A program made the translations under genes and the position numbers. A stretch of DNA of 64,000 nt, taken from positions 992,001 through 1,056,000 of the forward strand of contig OY764868.1 in NCBI GenBank assembly GCA_963668545.1. The letters are read 5' to 3'. The notes beneath the pieces were generated by a model that worked only from the letters and a program-made list of their open reading frames with translations, was not told the DNA's origin and did no database searches. Numbering within the stretch: position 1 is the stretch's first letter; each line of letters opens with the position of its first letter. This document shows positions 51,170 through 59,364 of the stretch, piece by piece. The DNA comes from G963662265 sp963668545 (lineage in GTDB: Bacteria > Spirochaetota > Spirochaetia > CADAEX01).

Positions 51170-51796
51170 ATGGTAACACTTGGCAGTGTCAGGGAATGGC
51201 TGATCAGGCTTTCTGAGATATACAGTGAGAATAAAAACTATCTTACAGATCTTGATTCTGCAATAGGGGACGCGGACCACGGTATCAACCTTGACAGGGG
51301 ATTTTCAGCAGTCAGGGCAGATATTGAAAAGAATGAATACAGCTCAATCAGGGACCTCCTTAAGGCAGAGGCCATGATGCTGATAAAAACAGTGGGAGGG
51401 GCATCAGGGCCCCTTCTGGGGACATTCTTTCTCCAGATGTCAAAGACAGTATCATCTGATGATGGAATTGACGGAAAGGAAATTGTATCGCTTTTCAGGG
51501 CCGGCCTTGAGGGGATAAAGATGAGGGGACATGCAGCAGAAGGGGAAAAAACCATGATAGATACATGGTCACCTGCTGTAAGTGCAATGGAGGAAGCTCT
51601 CTCAGAAAACTGTTCTGTCGGGGAAATCCTTTCAAGGGGAAAAGAAGCTGCCTGGGCCGGGATGAACTCCACAATTGAAATGCTTGCAACAAAAGGAAGG
51701 GCAAGCTACCTGGGTGAAAGAAGTATAGGTCACCTTGATCCGGGAGCTGCATCAAGCTTTATGATGATAAAAGCAGCCTGTGATCTGTGGACGTGA
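51170..51796 (+). CDS. dhaL: Dihydroxyacetone kinase subunit DhaL
   Basis: The ADP-binding subunit that receives phosphate from DhaM and gives it to DHA on DhaK. 208 residues. DLDSAIGDADHGINLDRGF carries the Asp cluster that binds the Mg-ADP cofactor, and GGASGPLLGTFFLQMS, DTWSPAVSAMEEAL and SYLGERSIGHLDPGA are typical. It starts 3 bp after dhaK. Together with DhaK it forms the transferase complex. Confidence 0.95.
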   Translation: MVTLGSVREWLIRLSEIYSENKNYLTDLDSAIGDADHGINLDRGFSAVRADIEKNEYSSIRDLLKAEAMMLIKTVGGASGPLLGTFFLQMSKTVSSDDGIDGKEIVSLFRAGLEGIKMRGHAAEGEKTMIDTWSPAVSAMEEALSENCSVGEILSRGKEAAWAGMNSTIEMLATKGRASYLGERSIGHLDPGAASSFMMIKAACDLWT

Positions 51797-51873
51797 AGTA
51801 ATATAATAAAGAAAAAGCAGTTCTTGAATACTGCAGAACGCTTTCTGTATAAAACGGAGATTGAAGAAAAAAT

Positions 51874-54387
51874 ATGTTCGGTATTGTAATTGTCTCACAC
51901 AGCAGAATCCTTGCAAGGAGCCTTTATGAACTTGCCCTCGAACTGGGAGGCAGGGAAATCCCTGCTGCCTACGCAGGGGGGGTTGAAGGAAGGGAAGATG
52001 GTTTCGGAACTGATGCTACAGATATAATGGCTGCGGTTGAATCTGTTTATTCAGATGAAGGTGTAATTATTTTTGCTGATATGGGAAGCGCACTTATAAG
52101 CTCAGAAACAGCACTTGACTTTATAGACCCTGATAAGGCTGAAAAAATATACATATCTTCCGCTCCTCTGGTTGAAGGGGTGATCAGCGCCGCTGTCCAG
52201 TGCAGAATAGGATCATCTCTTGAAAACACAGTTGCCGAGGCAGAGGAGAGCCTTGTTCAGAAAATTGAATTCCTACGTAAAGATACGGGGGATAAAAATT
52301 ATAATGCTGATGAAGCTGCCGGGAAAGGTTATAAAGAAGGGGCTTTAAAAGAGGGAAGAGGACGCAGATATATCATAAAAAACAAAAACGGGCTCCATTC
52401 GCGGCCGGCTTCAAAATTCATAAAAACAGCATCAGATTCAGGATGCAGTATTGAAGTAACAAACCTCACAAAAAAAAGGGGTCCTGCAAACGGACTCAGC
52501 CTTAACCGGCTGTCAGCTCTTGAAATAACTGAAGGGGACGAGATACTGGTTGAGGCTTTTGGTGCTGAAAAATCATCAATTGAGTTTTTCAGCAGACTTG
52601 AGAGGCTTGTAAGAGATAATTTCGGTGATGAAAGGAAAAGTGGACATGAACCGGAACCAGAAAAGACTTTATCATCACCAGAAACAGATATTTTAAAGGG
52701 AGCTGTAACACTTTCTGAAGGGATAGCATCTGGAAGGATTTATTTCCCTGCTGAAATCAGCCTTGTAAAAGAGGCGGAAAAAACAGGAAATGCTGAAGAA
52801 GAAATTCTCAAACTTGAAACTGCTCTTGAGAGAACAGGGGATGAAATAAGGAAAACAGTAAACAGGAGAAAGAACAGGATATCAGATGACAAGATGCAGA
52901 TACTTGAAACACATCTTTACCTGCTGAAGGACCCTGATCTCAGAGATGAAAGTATCCGCAGGATAAGGGAAGAGAGCTTTACTGCTGCCTCAGCATGGAG
53001 CATTTCAGCCGGTGAAGTAATTGAAAGATATGAGAATATTGAGGACAGGTACCTGAAACAGCGCTCAGCTGATGTGAGGGATGTTGCCTGCAGGGTCATG
53101 TCATTCCTCACAGATAAGGGAGGCCTCTATTCTGAAGAAATACCTGAAGGAGCTGTGATTGCTTCTGCCAGGCTTACCCCTTCTCAGCTGCTTCATCTTG
53201 ATCCTGATAAAACAGAAGGGATACTTGTTTCAGACAGCGACATGACTTCCCATGCGGCAATACTTATCAAATCTCTCGGAATCCCTGCAATAGGGGGATA
53301 CAGTGAGATTGACAGCATCAGGGAGGGAGATCTTGTTTCCTTTGATGCAGGCAGCTGCAGAGTTTATATAAATCCGGATGCTGAAAGACAGAATATCATG
53401 AAGTCTGAAAAGGAGAAATTCATCCTTCAAAAGCGGAAACTGGCAGATGAAAGTCTTGAACCTGCATATACAAAAGACGGAAAAAGAATCAGGATATTTG
53501 CAAACATTGCAACAGTTTCAGAGGCCCAGGCTGCAGTCAGAAACGGAGCTGAGGGGATTGGTGTTCTGAGAACAGAATTCCTTTTTCTCGGGAAAAACAA
53601 GCCCCCTTCAGAGGATGAGCAGTACACTTTCTTTACCTCAATATTCAGGATAATGGAGGGAAGACCTGTAACTGTCAGGCTGCTTGATGTGGGTGGAGAC
53701 AAGATTATCCCCTATATGGACCTTCCGGCAGAAAACAATCCCTTTCTAGGAATGAGGGGGGTGAGGATCTATGAAACTCACAGGGATCTGCTTAAAACCC
53801 ATATCAGGGCAATACTCAGGGCAGGAATTGACAATGATCTTAAAATAATGATCCCGATGATTTCAAGGTACAGCGAATGTGAACAGGCATATAACCTGAT
53901 AAATGAAGTCCACCGGGAACTGACTGCAGGGGGGATAAAACATATATGGCCTGTTGAAACAGGAATAATGATTGAAACGCCTGCTGCAGTATTCATGGCA
54001 AATGAGCTTGCCGGGATAAGCGACTTTTTCAGCATCGGGACCAATGATCTGACACAGTATCTTCTTGCAGCAGAAAGAGGGAACAGCAGTCTTTCTTCCT
54101 ATTCAGACCCCTATGATCCTGCTGTACTGAGGGCTGTGAGAAAAACAGTACTTGCAGCGGAAAATGCAGGGATAGATGTCAGCCTCTGCGGTGAACTGGG
54201 GGGAGACCCTGACGCTGCAATGCTCCTGATAGGGATCGGGATAGAAAACCTGAGCATGAATCCTGCATCCATCCCAAGGGTGAAAAAAGCTGTAAGGAAT
54301 ATATCCTCGGACTGCAGGGGAGAATGTGTTTCAATACTGTTCAAGGCACTCAGTTCTGACGATGTCAGGAATTTTCTGAAAAGATAA
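51874..54387 (+). CDS. dhaM: DhaM-HPr-Enzyme I fusion: phosphoryl donor of dihydroxyacetone kinase
   Basis: 837 residues with three PTS units. Residues 1-130 are DhaM, an EIIA-Man-like domain with His9 in VIVSHS. Residues 165-250 are HPr with His175 in KNGLHSRPAS. Residues about 275-837 are a full-length Enzyme I: DMTSHAAI with His460, GVLRTEFLFLGK, FSIGTNDLTQYLLAAERGN and SLCGELGGDP with the catalytic Cys. In E. coli DhaM the third part is only an EI N-terminal fragment; here the whole EI is present, so one chain could take phosphate from PEP to DhaL. It follows dhaL by 77 bp. Confidence 0.95.
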   Translation: MFGIVIVSHSRILARSLYELALELGGREIPAAYAGGVEGREDGFGTDATDIMAAVESVYSDEGVIIFADMGSALISSETALDFIDPDKAEKIYISSAPLVEGVISAAVQCRIGSSLENTVAEAEESLVQKIEFLRKDTGDKNYNADEAAGKGYKEGALKEGRGRRYIIKNKNGLHSRPASKFIKTASDSGCSIEVTNLTKKRGPANGLSLNRLSALEITEGDEILVEAFGAEKSSIEFFSRLERLVRDNFGDERKSGHEPEPEKTLSSPETDILKGAVTLSEGIASGRIYFPAEISLVKEAEKTGNAEEEILKLETALERTGDEIRKTVNRRKNRISDDKMQILETHLYLLKDPDLRDESIRRIREESFTAASAWSISAGEVIERYENIEDRYLKQRSADVRDVACRVMSFLTDKGGLYSEEIPEGAVIASARLTPSQLLHLDPDKTEGILVSDSDMTSHAAILIKSLGIPAIGGYSEIDSIREGDLVSFDAGSCRVYINPDAERQNIMKSEKEKFILQKRKLADESLEPAYTKDGKRIRIFANIATVSEAQAAVRNGAEGIGVLRTEFLFLGKNKPPSEDEQYTFFTSIFRIMEGRPVTVRLLDVGGDKIIPYMDLPAENNPFLGMRGVRIYETHRDLLKTHIRAILRAGIDNDLKIMIPMISRYSECEQAYNLINEVHRELTAGGIKHIWPVETGIMIETPAAVFMANELAGISDFFSIGTNDLTQYLLAAERGNSSLSSYSDPYDPAVLRAVRKTVLAAENAGIDVSLCGELGGDPDAAMLLIGIGIENLSMNPASIPRVKKAVRNISSDCRGECVSILFKALSSDDVRNFLKR

Positions 54388-54522
54388 TTCTTATAGATCA
54401 TATGGGAAACCCTGAGCCGGCGGTAAGAATAGTTGAGAATCCTGCTGTAATATGAAGATCAATACTTTTCAGTTTATCTGCACCGGAATACTGAAAACAA
54501 CAGTTTTCTTCTGATTATTTTT

Positions 54523-55755
54523 TCAAAGGTCGGTTGTAAGATCAAGGTCATCAAACGGGCTGATAACTCCAAGCTTGTTTTTTGTTGCAACATGTGTATA
54601 TATCATTGTTGTTCTGATGTCGGAATGCCCCAGAAGTTCCTGAACCGTTCTTACATCATAACCCTTTTCAATGAGATGGGTTGCAAAGCTGTGCCTGAGA
54701 GTGTGGACTGAAGCGTTTTTATCAATCCCTGCAGAAACAACTGCCTCATGAAATGATTTCTGAAGAGTTGTAGGATATATATGAAATCTTCTGACTATCT
54801 TGTCCCTCGGATCAAAAGAGAGTTTGTTAGAAGGGAATACCCAGTACCAGCACCATTCCCTGCATGCGTTTCTGTATTTATTTTCAAGTGCATGCGGAAG
54901 AGGAACCCCCTCAACATTATCTCTTCTGTCATTATCATAATATTTTCTTGTTAGTACCAGATGGTTTTTGAGTGAAGGTATAATACTGAGCGGAAGAAGG
55001 GTCTGCCTGTCTTTGTTTCCTTTTCCCGATCTCACAGTAATGCACTGCCTCTGGAAGTCAATATCCCTGATTCTGAGGGACAGGCACTCTGAAAGACGGA
55101 GGCCTCCTCCATAGATTATTTCAACCATTAATCTCTGAATACCCTTCATCCTGCTTATGATCCTTGTAACCTCATCTTTTGAGAGAACCAACGGAAGCTT
55201 TTTGTACTGCGATGAACGTATGACATTATCAAGATTTGTTATCTCCCTGAAAAGGGCATTTCTGAACAGGTACAGAATCGCAATAAAAGCCTGTTTCTGG
55301 GTTGAATCTGCAATACCTTTTTCAACTGCCAGGTAAGTTAGAAAGTTCTTCACATCTGATTCATCAACATCTGAAGGATTTTTGCCGTCAAGATATTTCC
55401 TGAAAACCCTGATCCAGTGAAGATAGGATTTCTCGGTGCTGTAGGATTTATACTGAAATTTACATGATTCCTTAATGAGAATTATGATATCATCCCAGTT
55501 TGAAGGGGAAGATATGTTTTTTGATTTTTCCTTATCATAGTTACTTTTGTAAAATATATAGTAGTTTACAGCTTTCCGGGCCTGATCAAGCTGCCAGATT
55601 TCAGCTTTTTTCCCGAGGGTATTTAGAAAATCACTGATACCTGAATCCCGGTTATGCAGAATGAATGAATTGTATTGTGAAACCCATCGAAGAAAATAAG
55701 CCAGATACTTTTCATTTACATTGCATTTTTCCGTCAAAAACTCCTCAAAACTCAT
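54523..55755 (-). CDS. intI: Integron integrase IntI (tyrosine recombinase) with extra N-terminal domain
   Basis: Inserts and excises gene cassettes at attI and attC. 410 residues against about 320-340 for typical IntI. The catalytic set is intact: Arg220 (GGLRLSE), Lys245 (GKGNKDR), His351/Arg354 (HTLRHSFATH), His377 (LLGHSDIRTT) and nucleophile Tyr386 (MIYTHV). The IntI-specific insert is present (PHALENKYRNACREWCWYWV, then FDPRDKIVRRFHI), separating it from XerC/D. The core-binding domain starts near residue 88 (STEKSYLHWIRVFRKYL). The first 85 residues look like a second SAM-like domain. The ribosome-binding site CAGGAG precedes the ATG at 55755. Confidence 0.95.
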   Translation of the reverse strand: MSFEEFLTEKCNVNEKYLAYFLRWVSQYNSFILHNRDSGISDFLNTLGKKAEIWQLDQARKAVNYYIFYKSNYDKEKSKNISSPSNWDDIIILIKESCKFQYKSYSTEKSYLHWIRVFRKYLDGKNPSDVDESDVKNFLTYLAVEKGIADSTQKQAFIAILYLFRNALFREITNLDNVIRSSQYKKLPLVLSKDEVTRIISRMKGIQRLMVEIIYGGGLRLSECLSLRIRDIDFQRQCITVRSGKGNKDRQTLLPLSIIPSLKNHLVLTRKYYDNDRRDNVEGVPLPHALENKYRNACREWCWYWVFPSNKLSFDPRDKIVRRFHIYPTTLQKSFHEAVVSAGIDKNASVHTLRHSFATHLIEKGYDVRTVQELLGHSDIRTTMIYTHVATKNKLGVISPFDDLDLTTDL

Positions 55756-55808
55756 ACTTATACTCCTGTTTTACAGATATATGGAATAAATAACAGTTTT
55801 ATATGTTT

Positions 55809-55837
55809 AATACAGTGAAAAGTGTTTTTTACTTCAA
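55809..55837 (-). promoter_or_regulatory. Candidate intI promoter
   Basis: On the minus strand TTGAAG (55837-55832), 17 bp, TGTATT (55814-55809), about 55 bp before the intI start. A TATAAA further downstream lacks a partner. No canonical LexA box is seen. Confidence 0.35.
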
Positions 55838-55849
55838 AACGAAGCAAAA

Positions 55850-55920
55850 ATATAATTGTTTGAAAAATAACTTATATGGGATAAAATATAGACAAAAAGA
55901 TTGAATATGTAATGTTATCT
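55850..55920 (+). other. attI primary recombination site
   Basis: The first cassette joins the chromosome at G55914/T55915 within the heptamer GTTATCT (55914-55920), a GTTRRRY-type core. The sequence to the left is AT-rich with direct A-rich motifs where IntI would bind. The boundary is proven because the attC of cassette 1 has R'' AGATAAC, the exact complement of this heptamer. A weak plus-strand -10 (TAAAAT at 55882-55887) may belong to a cassette promoter Pc. The left limit is approximate. Confidence 0.75.
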
Positions 55921-57133
55921 ACCCCTTCGGGGGGAGAAGTAATTAAAGAAGTAAGAAACTGTAGATTATTAAAAAGGGAAATGAATGATAGATGATTTGC
56001 AAATATTAAAACTAACCCTCAAAGAAGCATCAAAAGGTGGTTTATTTGGTAATCATGAACCAATGAATATATTTGCTAAAAAATTATTAAATGAAAGTTG
56101 GATAGATAAATTAAAATATAAAGGATATTCAAGTTCCTGTGTATATTTTGAAGGAAGTAATTGTGAGGATATTAGCATATATACTTCTTACCAATCGAAT
56201 AATCCAAAAAATGGAAAAAAAGTTACAATAGAATTAATTATTAGAAATGAAAATAAAAATATTAATTGTGAAAATATTACTGTAGATGATGCAATTAAAA
56301 TATTGGCTCAGATAGTAGATAAAGATTATGAAAATATTGTGATAGAAAAAAATAATGAAAATCAGAATAGTATGAATGATTTAAATGAATCAGCTGATCT
56401 TATTGATGTTGAAGATGAATTTAGAGAAAAATATAAAGAAATAACTTTAAAAATGAAACAAAATAAAGAATGGTATGAAATCGATGGTTTTTACAAGGGT
56501 GAAAGAATTAACGATTTTGAAAATCTTATAATAAATGAAATAAAATCGTTTAAACATTTATGTTTAGGACGTAGTACATATTATGATAATTTTCTTATAG
56601 ATATGGAAAAGCTATATGGTCATAAAGTATATCAAAGCGATTATATGGTTTGGATTAATCCAGCAGATCCATATGAAAGTTTGCTATATTATATTGATAC
56701 TGCAAAACAAATAGACTTTAGTCTTGAAGGTATATCATTTGAAAATTTAAAAACTTGTTTAAAAATTAATAAAGTTGCAGAAAGTAGATATGAATTAGGA
56801 TCTCCATTTATGACTCTATGGGAAATTAATCAGATAATATTTACAGATTATAGATATAAAACAACATGGCATATTCGAGGCGAATTGAATAAAAAAAAGG
56901 TTGAAAAATTATTTAAAAAAGAAGTTGAATATAAGAATTTAAAAATTATTGATATTTAAAATATAGTAGAAAGAATAATGATTTAATGTAAAAAAATTAT
57001 TAATAGGGTTTTACTGAATGACATAAATCAATAGATAACAATCAGTTGGAGCAGATTTGACTTTTGTCACGGTTCTTGCAGAGCAAGAACACGCGCCAAC
57101 CCTTACGGGGCAGTCAAACAGCTCAACTGGGCG
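55915..57133 (+). mobile_element. Integron gene cassette 1
   Basis: Starts TTATCT after the attI core and ends at the G of its attC R' (57133). It holds one gene of unknown function (55985-56959). Its 5' end forms an ACCCC-TTC-GGGGGG hairpin also found in cassette 3. Confidence 0.9.
55985..56959 (+). CDS. Cassette 1 protein, unknown function
   Basis: 324 residues, acidic to neutral, without signal peptide or membrane segment. Two halves are visible: residues 1-105 (IFAKKLLNESWIDKLKYKGY, EDISIYTSYQSN, KKVTIELIIRN) and a C-terminal part from about 150 (EKYKEITLKMKQNKEWYEID, FLIDMEKLYGHKVYQSDYMVWINPADPYESLLYY, FMTLWEINQIIFTDYRY). No family is recognised. The linker at 120-140 is Asn/Glu-rich. 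The AGGGAA before ATG 55985 is a modest ribosome-binding site. As the first cassette it would be driven by an attI-proximal promoter, and expressed most strongly of the array. AT-rich codon use differs from chromosomal neighbours, consistent with acquisition. Confidence 0.75.
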   Translation: MIDDLQILKLTLKEASKGGLFGNHEPMNIFAKKLLNESWIDKLKYKGYSSSCVYFEGSNCEDISIYTSYQSNNPKNGKKVTIELIIRNENKNINCENITVDDAIKILAQIVDKDYENIVIEKNNENQNSMNDLNESADLIDVEDEFREKYKEITLKMKQNKEWYEIDGFYKGERINDFENLIINEIKSFKHLCLGRSTYYDNFLIDMEKLYGHKVYQSDYMVWINPADPYESLLYYIDTAKQIDFSLEGISFENLKTCLKINKVAESRYELGSPFMTLWEINQIIFTDYRYKTTWHIRGELNKKKVEKLFKKEVEYKNLKIIDI

Positions 57134-57139
57134 TTAAAC
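57033..57139 (+). repeat. attC site of cassette 1 (attC1)
   Basis: 107 bp. R'' AGATAAC (57033-57039) and R' GTTAAAC (57133-57139). The L'' arm GTTGGAGCAGATTTG pairs with CAAACAGCTCAAC leaving two extrahelical bases. An internal perfect 8-bp hairpin GTTCTTGC/GCAAGAAC lies between. R'' complements the 5' GTTATCT of its own cassette. Confidence 0.95.
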
Positions 57140-57195
57140 ACACTTATATGTGGAGAAAATGGAGATATGAGTATTTTTTACTCTAAGAATAACAA

Positions 57196-57224
57196 TTGAA
57201 AAATCAAGAAAAATAGAATAAAAT
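57196..57224 (+). promoter_or_regulatory. Promoter inside cassette 2
   Basis: TTGAAA (57196-57201), 17 bp, TAAAAT (57219-57224). The start is expected at about 57231, three bases before the ATG of the MNT gene, so the transcript would be almost leaderless. Confidence 0.6.
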
Positions 57225-57233
57225 CAAATTAGA

Positions 57234-57524
57234 ATGATAAATTTACCAGAAGAAATAATGAAAGATATAAATATCGCAAAAGAGATCCTTTTACGGGAAG
57301 GAGTAAGCGAAATATATATTTTTGGATCAATTGCAGAAGGAAAATATACAGAAAAATCAGATATTGATATCGCTATTGTTGGATTAAGAGAAGATAGATA
57401 CTTCAAAATATACGGAGAACTTTTAGAAAAATTATCCCGTGATTTTGATTTAGTTGGCTTAGATTATGAAAATGATTTCAGTAAAATGATAAAGGAAACT
57501 GGTAAATTTGAACGAGTTGCCTAA
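57234..57524 (+). CDS. mntA: MNT nucleotidyltransferase antitoxin (cassette 2)
   Basis: 96 residues, minimal nucleotidyltransferase: YIFGSIAEGKYTEKSDIDIAIVG with Gly31-Ser32 and Asp43/Asp45 intact, so AMPylating activity is expected. The C-terminal Asp of FDLVGLDYEND would complete the metal triad. It overlaps the HEPN toxin gene by 17 bp. Related to, but clearly different from, the chromosomal MNT at 19422. It lies entirely within a cassette, so it moves with its attC. Confidence 0.88.
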   Translation: MINLPEEIMKDINIAKEILLREGVSEIYIFGSIAEGKYTEKSDIDIAIVGLREDRYFKIYGELLEKLSRDFDLVGLDYENDFSKMIKETGKFERVA

Positions 57525-57933
57525 TAAAGATATCAAAATAACTTTTGAAATTAATCAAATTGAAAAAGAAATAAAAATAATAGAATTGCTTAAAGATGTA
57601 ATAAAAAATGGAGATCTTGATGAAATTCAATTAAGAGCAGCAGCAAGTACATTACATTCAATATATAATGGAATTGAAAAAATATTACTATTCAAACTGA
57701 AAGATTTAAAAATAGATATTGAAACAAATCATAAATGGCATTCCGAACTGCTTATTAAATCCCGTGAAAATAAAATAATCCCAAATAAATTGGAAGAAGA
57801 ACTTAGAGACCTTATGGGTTTCAGACACTTTTATCGACATGCATATGGATTCATGCTTAATAAAGAAAATATCAAACCATTAGTGAATAACATGACTCAA
57901 TTATTTAATGACTTTAAAAAGGAAATTAATTAA
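57508..57933 (+). CDS. hepT: HepT-like HEPN ribonuclease toxin (cassette 2)
   Basis: 141 residues if started at the TTG at 57508; overlaps mntA. All-helical HEPN protein. The RNase motif is intact: GFRHFYRHAYG gives Arg106-x4-His111-x-Tyr113, where Tyr113 would be the AMPylation target of the partner. Such toxins cleave tRNA or mRNA. This contrasts with the chromosomal HepT at 19801, which lacks the His. The gene ends about 5 bp before attC2, as usual for cassettes. Confidence 0.87.
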   Translation: MNELPNKDIKITFEINQIEKEIKIIELLKDVIKNGDLDEIQLRAAASTLHSIYNGIEKILLFKLKDLKIDIETNHKWHSELLIKSRENKIIPNKLEEELRDLMGFRHFYRHAYGFMLNKENIKPLVNNMTQLFNDFKKEIN

Positions 57934-57938
57934 TAGGA

Positions 57939-58044
57939 GTTTAACAATCAGTTGGAGCAGATTTGCCTTTTGTCACGGTTCTTGCAGAGCAAGAACACGC
58001 GCCAACCCTCCGGGACAGTCAAACAGCTCAACTGGGCGTTATCT
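57939..58044 (+). repeat. attC site of cassette 2 (attC2)
   Basis: 106 bp. R'' GTTTAAC (57939-57945), R' GTTATCT (58038-58044). Almost identical to attC1 and attC3, including the internal GTTCTTGC/GCAAGAAC hairpin. Confidence 0.95.
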
Positions 58045-58082
58045 ACCCCTTCGGGGAGAGATTTTAGAAAAAAAGAAAAAAG

Positions 58083-58112
58083 TTGTAAATATATCATTAT
58101 TATAAATATAAT
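58083..58112 (+). promoter_or_regulatory. Promoter inside cassette 3
   Basis: TTGTAA (58083-58088), 18 bp, TATAAT (58107-58112). The start near 58119 would exclude the ATG at 58113 and favour the ATG at 58137. Confidence 0.55.
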
Positions 58113-58136
58113 ATGAGTAATTATGGGAGCAGAATT

Positions 58137-58841
58137 ATGATTTTTTGGGGCAATTATGTATTAAAATATGTAGAGTTTTCAATTAATCAAAAAAATGATA
58201 CAAATTATTCTAATGACGTCAATACAAAAATACTACGAGCGAAATTATCTTTAATTGATTCAATTAAAAATTTAATTAAAAATCAGAATATTATGCTCGA
58301 TGGTATTCTTTTTACTATGAAAAGTTATGATCCAGTCACCTTTTCCAGAAAAATGAGAGAAATCAATCAAAGTGATATACAAAATATATCAAAAAATATT
58401 TATGATTATGGTTTGCTTTTTAGAGATATTAATTTACCTTTTTCAATGTTAACATCAATTCAACCTAAAAGCTTACAAGATCCTTTACCAAATGCAATAT
58501 TAAGACAAGAATTTATACAGTTAGACCGAAAAACTTATACTGAAATTGAAATGAAAATATCATTACCTGAAAATGATGACGTGATAAATTTTGAATTAGC
58601 TTATGAAAATGTAAAAAAATTAATTGGAAGTGAACATGATTATACATTGGAAAAAGAAAGGGATGATAGATTGAAATCAATAATCAAAATCGAAAAATAT
58701 GGAAATATAAACATTAATCAAATAAATAATATAATAGCTCCATTAAAAAAATCAAAAGGCGAAACTATTGAAGCATATGAATTACTTAAGAATAACATTA
58801 TAAGCAAATATGAATTAAAAGATTATTTTTTTTCGCTTTAA
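58137..58841 (+). CDS. Cassette 3 protein, unknown function
   Basis: 234 residues from the ATG at 58137 (MIFWGNYVLKYVEF), which has GGGAG at the right distance; an ATG eight codons upstream overlaps the probable -10 and is less likely. Soluble; the N-terminal half alternates strands and helices (TKILRAKLSLIDSIKNLIKN, GILFTMKSYDPVTF), the rest is helical with charged turns (FELAYENVKKLIGSEHDYTLEKERDD). No motif matches a family I know. It could be an antiphage or regulatory protein, as many cassette genes are, but that is speculation. AT-rich base composition. Confidence 0.7.
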   Translation: MIFWGNYVLKYVEFSINQKNDTNYSNDVNTKILRAKLSLIDSIKNLIKNQNIMLDGILFTMKSYDPVTFSRKMREINQSDIQNISKNIYDYGLLFRDINLPFSMLTSIQPKSLQDPLPNAILRQEFIQLDRKTYTEIEMKISLPENDDVINFELAYENVKKLIGSEHDYTLEKERDDRLKSIIKIEKYGNININQINNIIAPLKKSKGETIEAYELLKNNIISKYELKDYFFSL

Positions 58842-58883
58842 GTAGCAATGATTTTAAAATTTGAAGGAATAATATAAATTAAT

Positions 58884-58990
58884 AGATAACAATCAGTTGG
58901 AGCAGATTTGACTTTTGTCACGGTTCTTGCAGAGCAAGAACACGCGCCAACCCTGGCGGGGCAGCCAAACAGCTCAACTGGGCGTTACAT
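58884..58990 (+). repeat. attC site of cassette 3 (attC3)
   Basis: 107 bp. R'' AGATAAC (58884-58890), R' GTTACAT (58984-58990). Near-identical to attC1/attC2. Confidence 0.95.
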
Positions 58991-59364
58991 GGCCTTTCAG
59001 GCGGATTTTATCAAAAAGTGAATATTTTTAGCGCTTATAATTAAATTATAAATGTTATTTAAGGCTTAAAATGATTGAAAAATATTGTAAATAATCCCTT
59101 CAAGCATGGATGAAACATCTCTAATATCACATTTTCTGTATAAATGGACTTTAAAAAGCAAAAAAAAATAAAAACATATGAAAAATGATCAATTTATAAA
59201 AATATTGCTGAAAATAAGAAAAAAAATATAATATTAAAAAAACGATACAAAACCCCAGTGGTAGAAGAAATTAGGGGAAAAAGACAAAAATATAGTGCAA
59301 AACAATTATTTAAAAGTTGTTTAAAAGTGCTATAAATAGTATTATTAATATAGGGGTAAATGAT
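58991..59364 (+). other. Non-coding 5' region of cassette 4
   Basis: Very AT-rich. Only the promoter at 59317-59345 is recognised. No convincing open frame or known RNA; a decayed gene or an unrecognised short RNA is possible. Confidence 0.5.
59317..59345 (+). promoter_or_regulatory. Promoter inside cassette 4
   Basis: TTGTTT (59317-59322), 17 bp, TATTAT (59340-59345), then AGGGGT before the ATG at 59365. Confidence 0.5.

Larger units (their letters stand above)
57134..58038 (+). mobile_element. Integron gene cassette 2 (MNT/HEPN toxin-antitoxin)
   Basis: Starts TTAAAC; attC2 R'' is GTTTAAC. Contains a promoter (57196-57224), mntA-like and hepT-like genes. Confidence 0.93.
58039..58984 (+). 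mobile_element. Integron gene cassette 3
   Basis: Starts TTATCT with the same CCCC-TTCG-GGG hairpin start as cassette 1; attC3 R'' is AGATAAC. It carries one unknown gene and its own promoter. Confidence 0.92.

Noticed and set aside
55766..55776. CTGTTTTACAG upstream of intI as a LexA/SOS box
   Set aside because: The half-sites are 3 bases apart instead of the 8 of the E. coli-type box (CTGT-N8-ACAG), and it is not the GAAC-type box either. A similar CTGTTTGACAG occurs at dhaK, suggesting chance.
57085..57105. GTTCTTGC/GCAAGAAC hairpin in attC1 (and copies in attC2, 3) as transcription terminators
   Set aside because: No T-run follows and the hairpin is an internal conserved part of the attC.
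57908..58105. 65-residue open frame across attC2
   Set aside because: It runs through the attC into cassette 3 and has a composition dictated by the attC; no coding signs.
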